NCBI RefSeq assembly: GCF_002929845.1
Contig: NZ_PJJS01000044.1
Coordinates: forward strand, 1-64,000
DNA length: 64,000 bases
Reading direction: 5' to 3'
Source of the DNA: Cryobacterium sp. M96
GTDB taxonomy: Bacteria > Actinomycetota > Actinomycetes > Actinomycetales > Microbacteriaceae
A program made the translations under genes and the position numbers. This document shows, piece after piece, positions 21,379-29,446 of this stretch. A model generated the notes under the pieces. It did no database searches and was not told the DNA's origin. It saw nothing but the letters and a program-made list of their open reading frames with translations. Within the stretch, counting starts at the first letter, position 1. Each line of letters begins with the position of its first letter.

Positions 21379-23298
21379 TTAGGTTCTTCGCGGTGGTCCG
21401 CCGGTGCCATCGCCGTCTGAGCGTTTGGGTTTGGTCGGCCGCTCCACACCGGGTGGGTAGGTGTCCGTGTAGGGGTTATGGAATTCTCGGTCGCGACGTC
21501 GGACGAGTGCGATGGGAGGTTCGCCGTTGACCTGCTTCTTGGCGTCGTCTTTGATCTTGTCGCTGATGAAGGCGGCGATTTTGCGCAGGTTGAAGTTGGT
21601 GAGCAGCATCGTCACGATAATTTGGGCGGCGCCGAATCCGCGGACGCGGCGGCGGCTGGCGGATTCGATGTCTTCGGTGCCGCCGCTTTTCACCTGGTTG
21701 TTGAGGGACTCGATGCTGTTTCGTGCGTGGGTGTGAAACGTGTCCCATTCCTTGGTTCCGTATTCAAACGCTTGGGCGGTGCGGCGGTTGTTGGCGGTGT
21801 CGAAGGCCACGGAGTGCTGGGTGCAGATCTTGTCGGCGAAGTCCGGGAGGTCTTCGCTGTCGACCCCCTCGAGAACCTTCCTGGTCTTGAGGAGCTCTCG
21901 TAGTGGGCAGGTCACCGTGGGGCTGGGGCCGAGTGCGGGGCAGCGCAGCACGGTGCGGCCTTTGGCATCAGGTTTTTCCTTGACGTGAAGTTTGAACGCG
22001 GTTCGGCTCGTGATGCGCGCTCGATATGTTTCGGTGTCGATGACGGCGCCCAGCAGGTCCTTGGTGGCGTTCTGTAGGGGTTTGGGCGTTGCGGGACAGT
22101 AGGTGCCGCCTTCGATGTAGAGGGCGCCGTGGTCGCCGCCTTGGTGCCCGAGCCGGTCGGTACGGTAGTCCGTGGACGGCGTGAAACCGAGGTTGAAGGC
22201 GGGTTCGTGGAGGCGTTCGGCGAGTGAGTTGGCCCAGTATTGCTTGTCGGCGTCGCCGACTCCGGCTTCTAGACCAAGGGCTAGGGCTCCGCGCATCAGG
22301 GAGACTGCTTCCTCGGCGACGCGGACGTTGGGCAGGCTCATCGTTGCGGCGACGGCCAGTCCGGGAAACCGGTGCTGCCCGGGAGCTTCGGAGTCGACGC
22401 GGACGGCGATATTGATTTCCCAGCCCCACCTGAAGTTTGCGAATCCGGCCTTCTTGTTTGGAGTGGTGTTGTCGACTTGCCCTTTGGGCACGTCGACGCG
22501 TTCACCGGTCGTGACGTGCCAGCTGGCGAAGGCATCGACCGGACCAGGCTTGAGGGTTCTCTTGTCTTCGACCTTGGCCTCTGCCGCGACTCGGACGGCG
22601 AGATTATTTCGCGAGTATCCCTTGACGGTCGGGGTGCCGACATAGGTCTGGTCGAAGGAGATATCAATCTTCTTGGAGGCGCGCCGGATGTCGCGTGACT
22701 GCTCGTTGAAGGTCATGACGAGGAAGAGCTTCGTGAATTCGTCCAGACGGGCTTTGCGTTTGTCGGCCAGCACTGCGTCGTGTGCGTGGAGGATCTCCTG
22801 AATTTGGGTGTAAGTCTTGGAGTGGCGGCGTTCCTGAGGGAAGGGGTCCATCAGATCGTTGATGCGGTGAAAGGCCCGGCTGGTGTTGGCGTACCAGCGG
22901 TTCTTCTCAGCGACATGACCGACAAAGGCTGCCGAAGGGGCCTGCAGGCCGAGGAGTGCTCGGGAGGCGTCGCTGAGGCGGAACATGAACAGGTCTCGCA
23001 CGCACGTCAGGTGCATCGCCGTGCCCTCTTTGGCCAGCAGCAGCATACCTGTGAGAATGGCCCGTTCTGAGATGAGAGACGGGCGACCGCCGATACTGAC
23101 CGCGACGGCATCTTCGTCTCTCCAATCCTGAAGCCGCTCGAGGACACCGGTCTTCCGAACCCGGCCTTCCATGAGAGCTACGGTGGCGTCGTCAATGAGC
23201 TGGTGGATGTGGCCGCGGCCCATCACCTCAGCTTGGGTGATACCGCCGAGGTCGGGTTCGTATCCGTTGAACGCGTAGTCGATGTCGCCGGCGCTCAT
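21379..23298 (-). CDS. DDE-transposase-like protein of the island recombination module
   Basis: 639 aa. No exact family is recognised, but the layout is that of an IS1182/IS4-type DDE transposase: D216 in ISFDQTYVG, D349 in GVGDADKQYW (followed by Tyr and a helix), and E530 in RNSIESLNNQVK. A Cys-containing insertion (residues about 401-464, CPATPKPL to TVTCPL) and the closing AAQIIVTMLLTNFNLRKI also fit. It overlaps the upstream recombinase-like gene by 4 bases (ATGA) and is the last gene of a four-gene minus-strand operon. No flanking IS inverted repeats were found, so it is not obviously a separate insertion sequence. Catalytic assignment is inference. Confidence 0.6.
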   Translation of the reverse strand: MSAGDIDYAFNGYEPDLGGITQAEVMGRGHIHQLIDDATVALMEGRVRKTGVLERLQDWRDEDAVAVSIGGRPSLISERAILTGMLLLAKEGTAMHLTCVRDLFMFRLSDASRALLGLQAPSAAFVGHVAEKNRWYANTSRAFHRINDLMDPFPQERRHSKTYTQIQEILHAHDAVLADKRKARLDEFTKLFLVMTFNEQSRDIRRASKKIDISFDQTYVGTPTVKGYSRNNLAVRVAAEAKVEDKRTLKPGPVDAFASWHVTTGERVDVPKGQVDNTTPNKKAGFANFRWGWEINIAVRVDSEAPGQHRFPGLAVAATMSLPNVRVAEEAVSLMRGALALGLEAGVGDADKQYWANSLAERLHEPAFNLGFTPSTDYRTDRLGHQGGDHGALYIEGGTYCPATPKPLQNATKDLLGAVIDTETYRARITSRTAFKLHVKEKPDAKGRTVLRCPALGPSPTVTCPLRELLKTRKVLEGVDSEDLPDFADKICTQHSVAFDTANNRRTAQAFEYGTKEWDTFHTHARNSIESLNNQVKSGGTEDIESASRRRVRGFGAAQIIVTMLLTNFNLRKIAAFISDKIKDDAKKQVNGEPPIALVRRRDREFHNPYTDTYPPGVERPTKPKRSDGDGTGGPPRRT

Positions 23299-24353
23299 CG
23301 GGCGACCTCTTCGCCGATGATGAGACCGACGTACGCGCTGGTGTTCGCTGCTTTGGCGTGCACGAGGTGCTTGTCCAAGCTGTGGGCGGAGGCGAACCCG
23401 GCGATGGCCAGGAGCACCGGGACCGGGAGTCCGTTGTCGATTTGGGCGATGATCCAGGTTGAGCGCAGTCTGGACACGGTGGCTCGCACGCTGGCGGGAT
23501 GCTCGGTTAGGAAGTTCTGGATGACCCGTGGTCGATACTCGTCCCAGCGATACCCACTGAAGACGAAGTCCTCGGGGTTAGTGCGGTCCTGGATGCTGCG
23601 CAGCAGGGTGCGGTTCCAGAGGTGCATCACCGGAACCCGACGTGCGCGCTTTCCTGGGACGTTGACGAACACGCGGCCGTCGACGATTTCAATGTCGCCG
23701 ATTCGCGTGTCGATGATTTCGTCTGCGCGGAGGCCCGCACCTCCGGCGAGGCCGAGGAGGGCCCAGGCATTTCGTCGTTTCAGGTCGGTCGTCAGGCTTG
23801 CGGCCCAGCTGTGCATGGTGGCGGCGTCGGAGACAGTGAAGGGGCGACGACCGGGAAGGTTAGGTGCCGGGAGACGGTTGATGTCGGTGCCCGCGAGGGT
23901 GTCGGCAACGGTGCCGATCTGCCTGACGAATCCCCAGCGGTGGGATTCAGAGTGCTTCGGCAGACACGCGTGCAGATACCGGGACACGTTGTTCTGCGTG
24001 TACACGCGCTCGACGGTGAGCCGTGTGCCCGTTGTCGTCCACACCCAGGCGGCAAAGCGTGCCGACATCGACATGAGTCGGCGGGTCGCGTCGAAAGTGC
24101 GCGGCTGCATCCGTACGGCGTTCGCGATGGTGAATTCGCGCACGGCGGCCCATTGCACGGGGGAGACGTGCGGCCGGTACCGGATGATGATTCCCCACAC
24201 GTAGTCGGGAATCTCGGGGTCCAAAGCTCGAAGGTGCGCGTACGTCGCGGAGTCGGCGTGGAAAATGTCGTTGAGTTGGTCTTTTCTGTTCACGAACGTT
24301 ATGTGCGTGGGGCGTCCCCAAAGCTGTCGACGACAGTGGCCCTTCCCAAGCAC
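23295..24353 (-). CDS. Tyrosine-recombinase-fold protein lacking the nucleophilic Tyr
   Basis: 352 aa (GTG 24293 is an alternative start, giving 332 aa). The C-terminal half follows the phage-integrase fold: Arg I in GAGLRADEI (R209), the beta-hairpin Lys in VPGKRARRVP, and box II as SRLRSTW (S294 where His is usual, R297 kept). The LGH motif is replaced by AGF (F320), and at the spacing where the nucleophilic Tyr belongs there is His329. It therefore probably binds DNA without canonical strand cleavage, or uses another residue. It sits between a second such protein and the DDE-like gene. Confidence 0.7.
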   Translation of the reverse strand: MLGKGHCRRQLWGRPTHITFVNRKDQLNDIFHADSATYAHLRALDPEIPDYVWGIIIRYRPHVSPVQWAAVREFTIANAVRMQPRTFDATRRLMSMSARFAAWVWTTTGTRLTVERVYTQNNVSRYLHACLPKHSESHRWGFVRQIGTVADTLAGTDINRLPAPNLPGRRPFTVSDAATMHSWAASLTTDLKRRNAWALLGLAGGAGLRADEIIDTRIGDIEIVDGRVFVNVPGKRARRVPVMHLWNRTLLRSIQDRTNPEDFVFSGYRWDEYRPRVIQNFLTEHPASVRATVSRLRSTWIIAQIDNGLPVPVLLAIAGFASAHSLDKHLVHAKAANTSAYVGLIIGEEVAR

Positions 24354-24385
24354 CGTTCATCACCGCCGTTAACTGAAATCCCTGA

Positions 24386-25291
24386 TCAAATTGATTTATG
24401 GGATGTGTGCGGCGTGACGCTGTGCCCTGTTTTGGGGGCAAATGTGGCGATTTTGTCGAGGGCTGCGAGATTCTTCAGCCCGGAAATTCGGAGCAATTCT
24501 CGAGGTGGAGTGCCGACTTGGAGGTGTTCGAGCAGCCATGTCGTGCGCATTCGGCTGGGTCGCACATCCAGTTCGGTGCGCGATCTCAGTAGAAAGTCGG
24601 TGATCTGTCCTGGGCTTGCGCCGGTTCGCCCGGGACGAAAGATCAGTGCGGCCGGGTCGAGATCTCCGAGGATTCGGCGAAGGGGGCGCTGCCAGTCGGG
24701 GCGGATCGGAACGACGCGCGGACGGCTCTCCCACACGATTACGTGCATCTGGTCATCGCGGGTATCTAGGTCTGTGACCCGAGCGCCGAGTATTTCCCGA
24801 GTGGCGAGGCCGGCGCCCAGCCCAAGGGCCAGGAGGGCAATGGCGTCACGGTGACGTCGTGGTGTGCCCTGTGCTGTCGCCCAACTGTGCAGTGCTGCGA
24901 CCTCATCGCGTGTGTAGGGCCTCGTAGGAGCCGAGCGTGGGATTGCGCGCCGCAGGCGAACCGCCTCGGAGGGGTTCAGAGCCTCCACCATGAGAGACAG
25001 GGTCGCCCGATGCGTGGCTCTGCTGCCGCGGGTATAGGCCGTCATGCCGAGATGGATGAACTCTTCGACGATGGCTCGGCGGAAGATGCGCGGCCGTTCC
25101 AACGGTGTGCCTCGGCTCTGCCAGCACCAAAGCACGAATGCCACGGTGGCCGGATACAGCGACCGCTTGTCACGACCGGAGATGCTCGCGGTGGCATCGA
25201 CGGCGTCGGTGACGAATTTGCCGATCGTGTCCCAATAGGGCAAGGCATTGATCGGCCGGTAGTCGAGCGGCGACACAGCCTCCGCGGTCAT
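24386..25291 (-). CDS. Second degenerate tyrosine-recombinase-fold protein
   Basis: 301 aa, parallel in layout to its downstream neighbour: Arg in GAGLATREILG, box II as SRMRTTWLLEHL (Ser for His), SGLKN in place of LGHSS, and LDKIATF where the nucleophilic Tyr should lie, so no Tyr is present. The shared S-R-(L/M)-R-(S/T)-TW pattern and a LDK motif show the two proteins are related to each other. It overlaps the small upstream gene by 4 bases. A DNA-binding or architectural role is an inference. Confidence 0.7.
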   Translation of the reverse strand: MTAEAVSPLDYRPINALPYWDTIGKFVTDAVDATASISGRDKRSLYPATVAFVLWCWQSRGTPLERPRIFRRAIVEEFIHLGMTAYTRGSRATHRATLSLMVEALNPSEAVRLRRAIPRSAPTRPYTRDEVAALHSWATAQGTPRRHRDAIALLALGLGAGLATREILGARVTDLDTRDDQMHVIVWESRPRVVPIRPDWQRPLRRILGDLDPAALIFRPGRTGASPGQITDFLLRSRTELDVRPSRMRTTWLLEHLQVGTPPRELLRISGLKNLAALDKIATFAPKTGHSVTPHTSHKSI

Positions 25292-25590
25292 GGCGTGCCC
25301 GAATCCTCAGGCAGCGGTTCGATGCGGATGACGGGGGTGGATTCGCGTGTTGTGAACCAGACGCCTGGAATCCACAGGTTGATCAGCAGCAGTAGGGGCT
25401 TGCCCAGGCGGCACTGCATGACCTCGACAAGGTCGATGTCTTCGCCGTCGCGGCGGAGGCCACGACGTGCCACGAGAGTCGGATTTGTCGTTCGCCGAAA
25501 CAGGCGCCGGTTGAAGTCGAGGGTGTAGCGGCTACCGGATTCTGTCGTCACGAGATAGCGGCCTGTTGCCTCGTCCGTCAGCGCGTACAT
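25288..25590 (-). CDS. Small first protein of the recombination module
   Basis: About 100 aa from ATG 25590, which has GGAGA 6 bases upstream; a longer frame reaches 25698. The sequence starts MYALTDEATGRYLVTTESGS, is rich in beta-strand-like segments (RYTLDF, LLLLINLWIPGVWFTTR) and shows no known motif or clear membrane signal. Its stop overlaps the start of the 301-aa recombinase-like gene, so it is translationally coupled to the module. It could be an accessory or directionality factor; nothing in the sequence proves this. Confidence 0.6.
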   Translation of the reverse strand: MYALTDEATGRYLVTTESGSRYTLDFNRRLFRRTTNPTLVARRGLRRDGEDIDLVEVMQCRLGKPLLLLINLWIPGVWFTTRESTPVIRIEPLPEDSGTP

Positions 25591-25778
25591 GCTCCATCTC
25601 CGTTCTTGCGGCGGAGACACCCGCCTGCCGAATGACTCGGGCCGCTGAAGCACAACGGTAGGCAAAAGCCGGAAATCAAACCACCGACTCAGCGACAAAC
25701 CCGCGCTCGATGATCTTCCGCAGCACCGCGCATAGGTCCGGGTGAGGCCGCAACACCTGCGACCCGGAAGGGCGCACC

Positions 25779-26375
25779 ATGCGGCACAGAACGGATCCGG
25801 CAGACCTCCACGCGAGGGCCGTCAGGCTGTGGATACAGACCGGAGAACCTGACGCACAGTCAGTGTTCTACGCTGAGGCGGACAGGATCCTGTCATCAGG
25901 GCGAGAGTCAGATAACGGCGGAACCCCTAAGCGAGCAACCAATTGGGTCGCAGCACTCCACCGCTACGAAGAATTCGCGCGAACCTGCGGCCGTAACCCT
26001 CGTGAGAACACCAGAGACCGCGCCAGTCTGCCCGGCGACGAGCGTCGCTTGGGGGAGTGGGCCCGGTACCAGCGCCGCTTCCCAGAAACTCTCACCAGCT
26101 ACCAGAGAATGCGGCTCGACGTCTCGCCCGCCTTCGATTGGGACCCTCACGAACGCGTGTGGCAAGCGCAACTTACAGCATGCTTGCGGCACCTTCGAGA
26201 CCACGGCCGGCTCCCATACCTGAACGGTTCAGAGAGAGCTGAGTTCACTCTCGCCCGCTGGCTCGGACGCCAACTTCGGCAACTGCAAACGGGCACCCTC
26301 CGCAAGGACCGCGCCATTCTCCTAACCCACCTACTGAACCTCGCGGCCGAAATCGGTGAAACACCGAGCTTGTGA
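25779..26375 (+). CDS. Helicase-associated (HA) domain protein
   Basis: 198 aa, divergent from the recombination module. Two repeats resemble the HA domain found at the C-terminus of some bacterial helicases: RRLGEWARYQRRFPETLTSYQ, and later FTLARWLGRQLRQLQTGTLRKDR (W, Q and G spacing). No helicase motor is present. HA repeats probably bind nucleic acid. A stand-alone HA protein on an island may be a remnant or a small DNA-binding factor. The start at ATG 25779 was chosen as the first in-frame ATG. Confidence 0.6.
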   Translation: MRHRTDPADLHARAVRLWIQTGEPDAQSVFYAEADRILSSGRESDNGGTPKRATNWVAALHRYEEFARTCGRNPRENTRDRASLPGDERRLGEWARYQRRFPETLTSYQRMRLDVSPAFDWDPHERVWQAQLTACLRHLRDHGRLPYLNGSERAEFTLARWLGRQLRQLQTGTLRKDRAILLTHLLNLAAEIGETPSL

Positions 26376-26498
26376 CAAGGTCCTGGAATCTCGATGGCAG
26401 GTCGTCAACCAGGCTGTATCTTCGTTCGAATACAGAGTTCGAGGAACGGCATCGCGCCGTTCGTGAGCCCTACCTCGTGACAGATCTGAGAGGACGAC

Positions 26499-27074
26499 AT
26501 GGGAGCGAATCGCGAGGTGACCCGCACGCCACTCTTCCTGGATGTCGACGGCGGACTCTGCGCCATGCCCCTCAAGAACGCGGCGGTATCGCGGGACCTG
26601 GAAAGATTTCCAACGTTCGCCCCTGACCCGTACCCACAGCATGCCTGGGTCAGCACCGCCGTGGTCGCCGCCTTGAACGAATTGATCGACGAGAGGCTCG
26701 TCGAGCCGATCTGGTGCTCGACATGGGATGCCGGCGCCAACTTCCTCATTCCCGCGCTCGGGCTACACGGAGGCCCGTGGCGGGTCGCGCCGGTGGGCAC
26801 GCGGCAGGGAGACCTGATGTTTCGCGACATCTGGATCAAGACGCAAGCCGTCAGCCGTGTCGTGACGAACCAGGATTTCGTCATGGTCGACGACCTTCTC
26901 GGCGACGAGCATCGCAGACCATGGACACCGCAACGCCGGAGCATGCATCAGACCTTCGGGAGCACGGCCTCACTCCTGGTCGGCACCAAGCCCGAGTGGG
27001 GATTGACAGCCGTTGACGTACTTCGTGTTCGGGCGTACGTCCAACAGCCGGCGGGTGCAGTCGATGCGCCCTAG
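26499..27074 (+). CDS. HAD-domain protein (RNA-repair-associated HAD type)
   Basis: 191 aa. It opens with HAD motif I as TPLFLDVDGGLCAMP (DxD present) followed later by WCSTWDAGANFLIPALGL, the motif II region, and FVMVDDLLGDE as a candidate motif IV. This order with the conserved W-x-T-W resembles the HAD domain of 'Swiss army knife' RNA repair proteins. A phosphatase role on RNA ends or nucleotides is possible. ATG 26499 follows a GAGAGGA stretch by 8 bases. A stand-alone gene on the plus strand. Confidence 0.6.
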   Translation: MGANREVTRTPLFLDVDGGLCAMPLKNAAVSRDLERFPTFAPDPYPQHAWVSTAVVAALNELIDERLVEPIWCSTWDAGANFLIPALGLHGGPWRVAPVGTRQGDLMFRDIWIKTQAVSRVVTNQDFVMVDDLLGDEHRRPWTPQRRSMHQTFGSTASLLVGTKPEWGLTAVDVLRVRAYVQQPAGAVDAP

Positions 27075-27146
27075 GACCTCGTGCGACGAGGCCGTGGTCG
27101 ATATGGACAAACCAGGACCAGCCAAGTCGCGAATGGAGACCCACGT

Positions 27147-27506
27147 GTGAACGATAATGACGGCGGAGATAACAGTGACTCCGATGTGGTCCTCACGACC
27201 GGACTCCAGGAGATTCCTGACATTCCCGGCGTCTACACGGTGGAGACGCTCTCGGGAACTGTCCACCTCATATCCACTGTTGGTCGGTTGACGTGGAAAA
27301 GGTTGCCGACGCCCACCTCGGGTTCGGCAGTTTACGACGGTCAGTGCGTGATCCTAAGTGAGATGGAGGATTTCGTTGTTGGGCGACGCGGTCGCCTGAC
27401 CGTCTCGGATTCCAGTTATCTGTATGGCAGCACGACACATTTGACGGCTCGCATCATCAGAATCACCGTTGAACCGGGGAGTGCGCAACTCGGTAAACGC
27501 ACGTGA
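27147..27506 (+). CDS. Hypothetical protein, 119 aa
   Basis: GTG 27147 follows GGAG at 8 bases spacing and gives VNDNDGGDNSDSDV at the N-terminus. The rest is beta-rich: IPGVYTVETLSGTVHLIST then LTWKRLPTP, VILSEMEDFVVGRRGRLTV, ending in a basic RIIRITVEPGS segment. The alternation suggests a small beta-barrel or SH3-like fold. No family recognised, no membrane segment. Third-position G/C is lower than in the core genes. Confidence 0.5.
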   Translation: MNDNDGGDNSDSDVVLTTGLQEIPDIPGVYTVETLSGTVHLISTVGRLTWKRLPTPTSGSAVYDGQCVILSEMEDFVVGRRGRLTVSDSSYLYGSTTHLTARIIRITVEPGSAQLGKRT

Positions 27507-27675
27507 GCCTGCACTTGGAGGCAGGGCAGAGGCCTCAGGTCCGCCTGACGTAGCAGACCGATTCGGAGAGACTCCGGTCTCCTCGGTCATTGCAAACGAG
27601 TCGTCTGCGGGATGTCGAACTGAACAAAGTAGTCGATCCGAGCACCTCGTTTCCAAGTCGCGCATAGATGACGGT

Positions 27676-28020
27676 ATGAGACACGACGATTCAGCAATCA
27701 ATTCCATCCTCCAGGCCGACCCGCTGCTCAACGAACTTCAGAACGACTGGTTCGTCAGCCTGATGGAGTTCTTCCACGCGTGGGAGCACAATCCATCCGC
27801 GGAGTCCCTCAACGGTCCAGCCCGAAACGTAATGAACAGGCAATCGGAATACAACATGGCGGCTGCGCAAACGAGTTCGATGCTTGAACAGGCATTCGAC
27901 TACATGCGCCACGGGCAGACATGCTGGAGAGAATGTTGCGTGACCGAGTATCTCAACCTTGAGAAGGCCACGCTCGTCTTCGACCCGCTGGGCGTCATGG
28001 GCACAGACATCAGCTTCTGA
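27676..28020 (+). CDS. Hypothetical protein, 114 aa
   Basis: Starts at ATG 27676 (MRHDDSAINSILQADPLLN), mostly helical and rich in Trp/Glu/Met: WFVSLMEFFHAWEHNPS and MLEQAFDYMRHGQTCWRECC. No known domain. The upstream extension of the frame to 27469 overlaps the previous gene and has a biased composition, so the short form is preferred. It ends just before a strong hairpin terminator. Confidence 0.45.
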   Translation: MRHDDSAINSILQADPLLNELQNDWFVSLMEFFHAWEHNPSAESLNGPARNVMNRQSEYNMAAAQTSSMLEQAFDYMRHGQTCWRECCVTEYLNLEKATLVFDPLGVMGTDISF

Positions 28021-28318
28021 CGGCGAGCCACCGACGGTACTCATCAACCGCCCGCAGTGCCCCTCAGCTGAACGGCTGAGGGGCACTGCGGTGGTTTGTT
28101 GGCCGGGCAATCCGAATTCATCAGGGGCATTTCGAAGATCATGCCCGTCTCTACCGCCCAGAGCAACGCGGGCTGGCTTGCGCACAACTTCGTTGGCGCT
28201 CGACAAGACCGGTCTGCCGCCGCCCGCAGGAGGGGTTGCGGTACCCTGCTTGCGCCTCGGTACGGATTCCGGTGCTTATCGTTTACCGGTGTCATCGGCC
28301 GGCTGTAGGGTGGTAAAC
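28021..28318. other. Intergenic leader of the ietAS-like operon
   Basis: About 300 bases without a supported gene. The first part holds the hairpin terminator. The second part should carry the promoter for the downstream operon, but I could not assign boxes with confidence. A GTAGGGTGG stretch ahead of 28319 serves as the ribosome binding site. Confidence 0.5.
28046..28097. terminator. Very strong bidirectional hairpin
   Basis: A perfect 17-bp stem (28052-28068 with 28075-28091) around the loop TGAACG, extended outward by about 6 more pairs with one mismatch, then GTTTG. It separates the 114-aa gene from the ietA-like operon. Confidence 0.85.
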
Positions 28319-29446
28319 ATGGCAGCCCCAAAGACTACTCTTTACCAAGAGCCGGGCGGGCTCGAACGAGCGCTGGTCGACTTGGTACGCATTGGCGCGC
28401 GCGGGCACGCGGGCGGGGTGCGTCAGCTCGCTGGCCGACTGATGCGAGCAATTCCACCAGAAGTGTCCGACGCTGGTGCGTTCCGAACTGCAGTTCATGA
28501 GGCACTATCCGCGGCCAATCCGTCAAACGGTCTCCGGTTCGACAGCGGGGCGATTCCTACAGATGCTGAGGGACTGCACTCGCTTGTGAACGTCGATGCG
28601 GTTCCCGGTGCTGACGAATTCATCGCTGATGAGCGGCTTGCTGCTCAACTGCAAGAGATCGTGGCTGAGCGTAAGCGTGCCGAGGAATTGGCGCGCGCGG
28701 GCGTCTCAGTGAGCCGGACTGTCTTGTTTTCGGGCCCGCCGGGGGTGGGCAAGACGCTCGCCAGCCGATGGATCGCGCAACAGCTCGAACTGCCGCTGGT
28801 GACCCTGGATCTCGCGTCCGTCGTTTCGAGCTATCTGGGTAGTTCTGGTCGGAACATCAAGTCGGTCCTGGAGTTCGCGAAGTCCGGACCCTGCGTGTTG
28901 TTCCTGGACGAATTCGATGCCGTCGCCAAGCGGCGCGATGATGATACTGACATCGGCGAGTTGAAGCGGATCGTCAACGTGATACTTGTCGAGCTTGATC
29001 GCTGGCCAGAGACGAGTCTGTTGGTTGCTGCTACGAACCACCCCCAGTTGCTAGATGAGGCGATTGATCGCCGATTTGACCGTGTATTGAGCTTCCCACT
29101 CCCTGGCGACTCTGAACGGCGCGCCCTCCTCACTAGGGCTAACCAAAGCGACGTACCCATCGCGGTCATCGAGCTAGCGGCCGCTCTGTGGGAAGGGCAC
29201 AGCCACTCTGACATCGTGCGATTTTGGGAGCTCTGTCGACGGAAGGCGATATTGCACGATCTCACCCTCGAATACGTCGTGGTGAATCAATTGATTGAGC
29301 AGTTTCCGACAACTGAGCTACGGACCTCAGTGTGGCGACACGCTCATGAGCAGTTAGACATGTCTAATCGTAAGATCGCGACGCTTGCAGGCGTCAGCCA
29401 TCCGACGGTTGCCACGGGCATCCGTCAAGCAAAGGACACGATGTGA
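28319..29446 (+). CDS. ietA: AAA+ ATPase, IetA-like
   Basis: 375 aa from ATG 28319. The single AAA domain has Walker A GPPGVGKT at 139-146, Walker B LFLDEFDAV (D197, E198), sensor 1 in VAATNHPQLLD and the arginine-finger region DRRFDRVL. The last 25 residues (RKIATLAGVSHPTVATGI) look like a helix-turn-helix. It is coupled through a GTGA overlap to a subtilisin-like protease gene. An ATPase/S8-protease pair of these sizes is the layout of the IetAS anti-phage/plasmid-incompatibility system; the assignment rests on that layout, not on a search. Confidence 0.75.
   Translation: MAAPKTTLYQEPGGLERALVDLVRIGARGHAGGVRQLAGRLMRAIPPEVSDAGAFRTAVHEALSAANPSNGLRFDSGAIPTDAEGLHSLVNVDAVPGADEFIADERLAAQLQEIVAERKRAEELARAGVSVSRTVLFSGPPGVGKTLASRWIAQQLELPLVTLDLASVVSSYLGSSGRNIKSVLEFAKSGPCVLFLDEFDAVAKRRDDDTDIGELKRIVNVILVELDRWPETSLLVAATNHPQLLDEAIDRRFDRVLSFPLPGDSERRALLTRANQSDVPIAVIELAAALWEGHSHSDIVRFWELCRRKAILHDLTLEYVVVNQLIEQFPTTELRTSVWRHAHEQLDMSNRKIATLAGVSHPTVATGIRQAKDTM

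Noticed and set aside
21379-23298. Stand-alone insertion sequence at the DDE-like gene
   Set aside because: No terminal inverted repeats or target duplication were seen, and the gene overlaps its upstream neighbour by 4 bases, so it is part of an operon.
26057-26242. Small plus-strand ORF within the HA-domain gene
   Set aside because: Alternative-frame shadow without a ribosome binding site.
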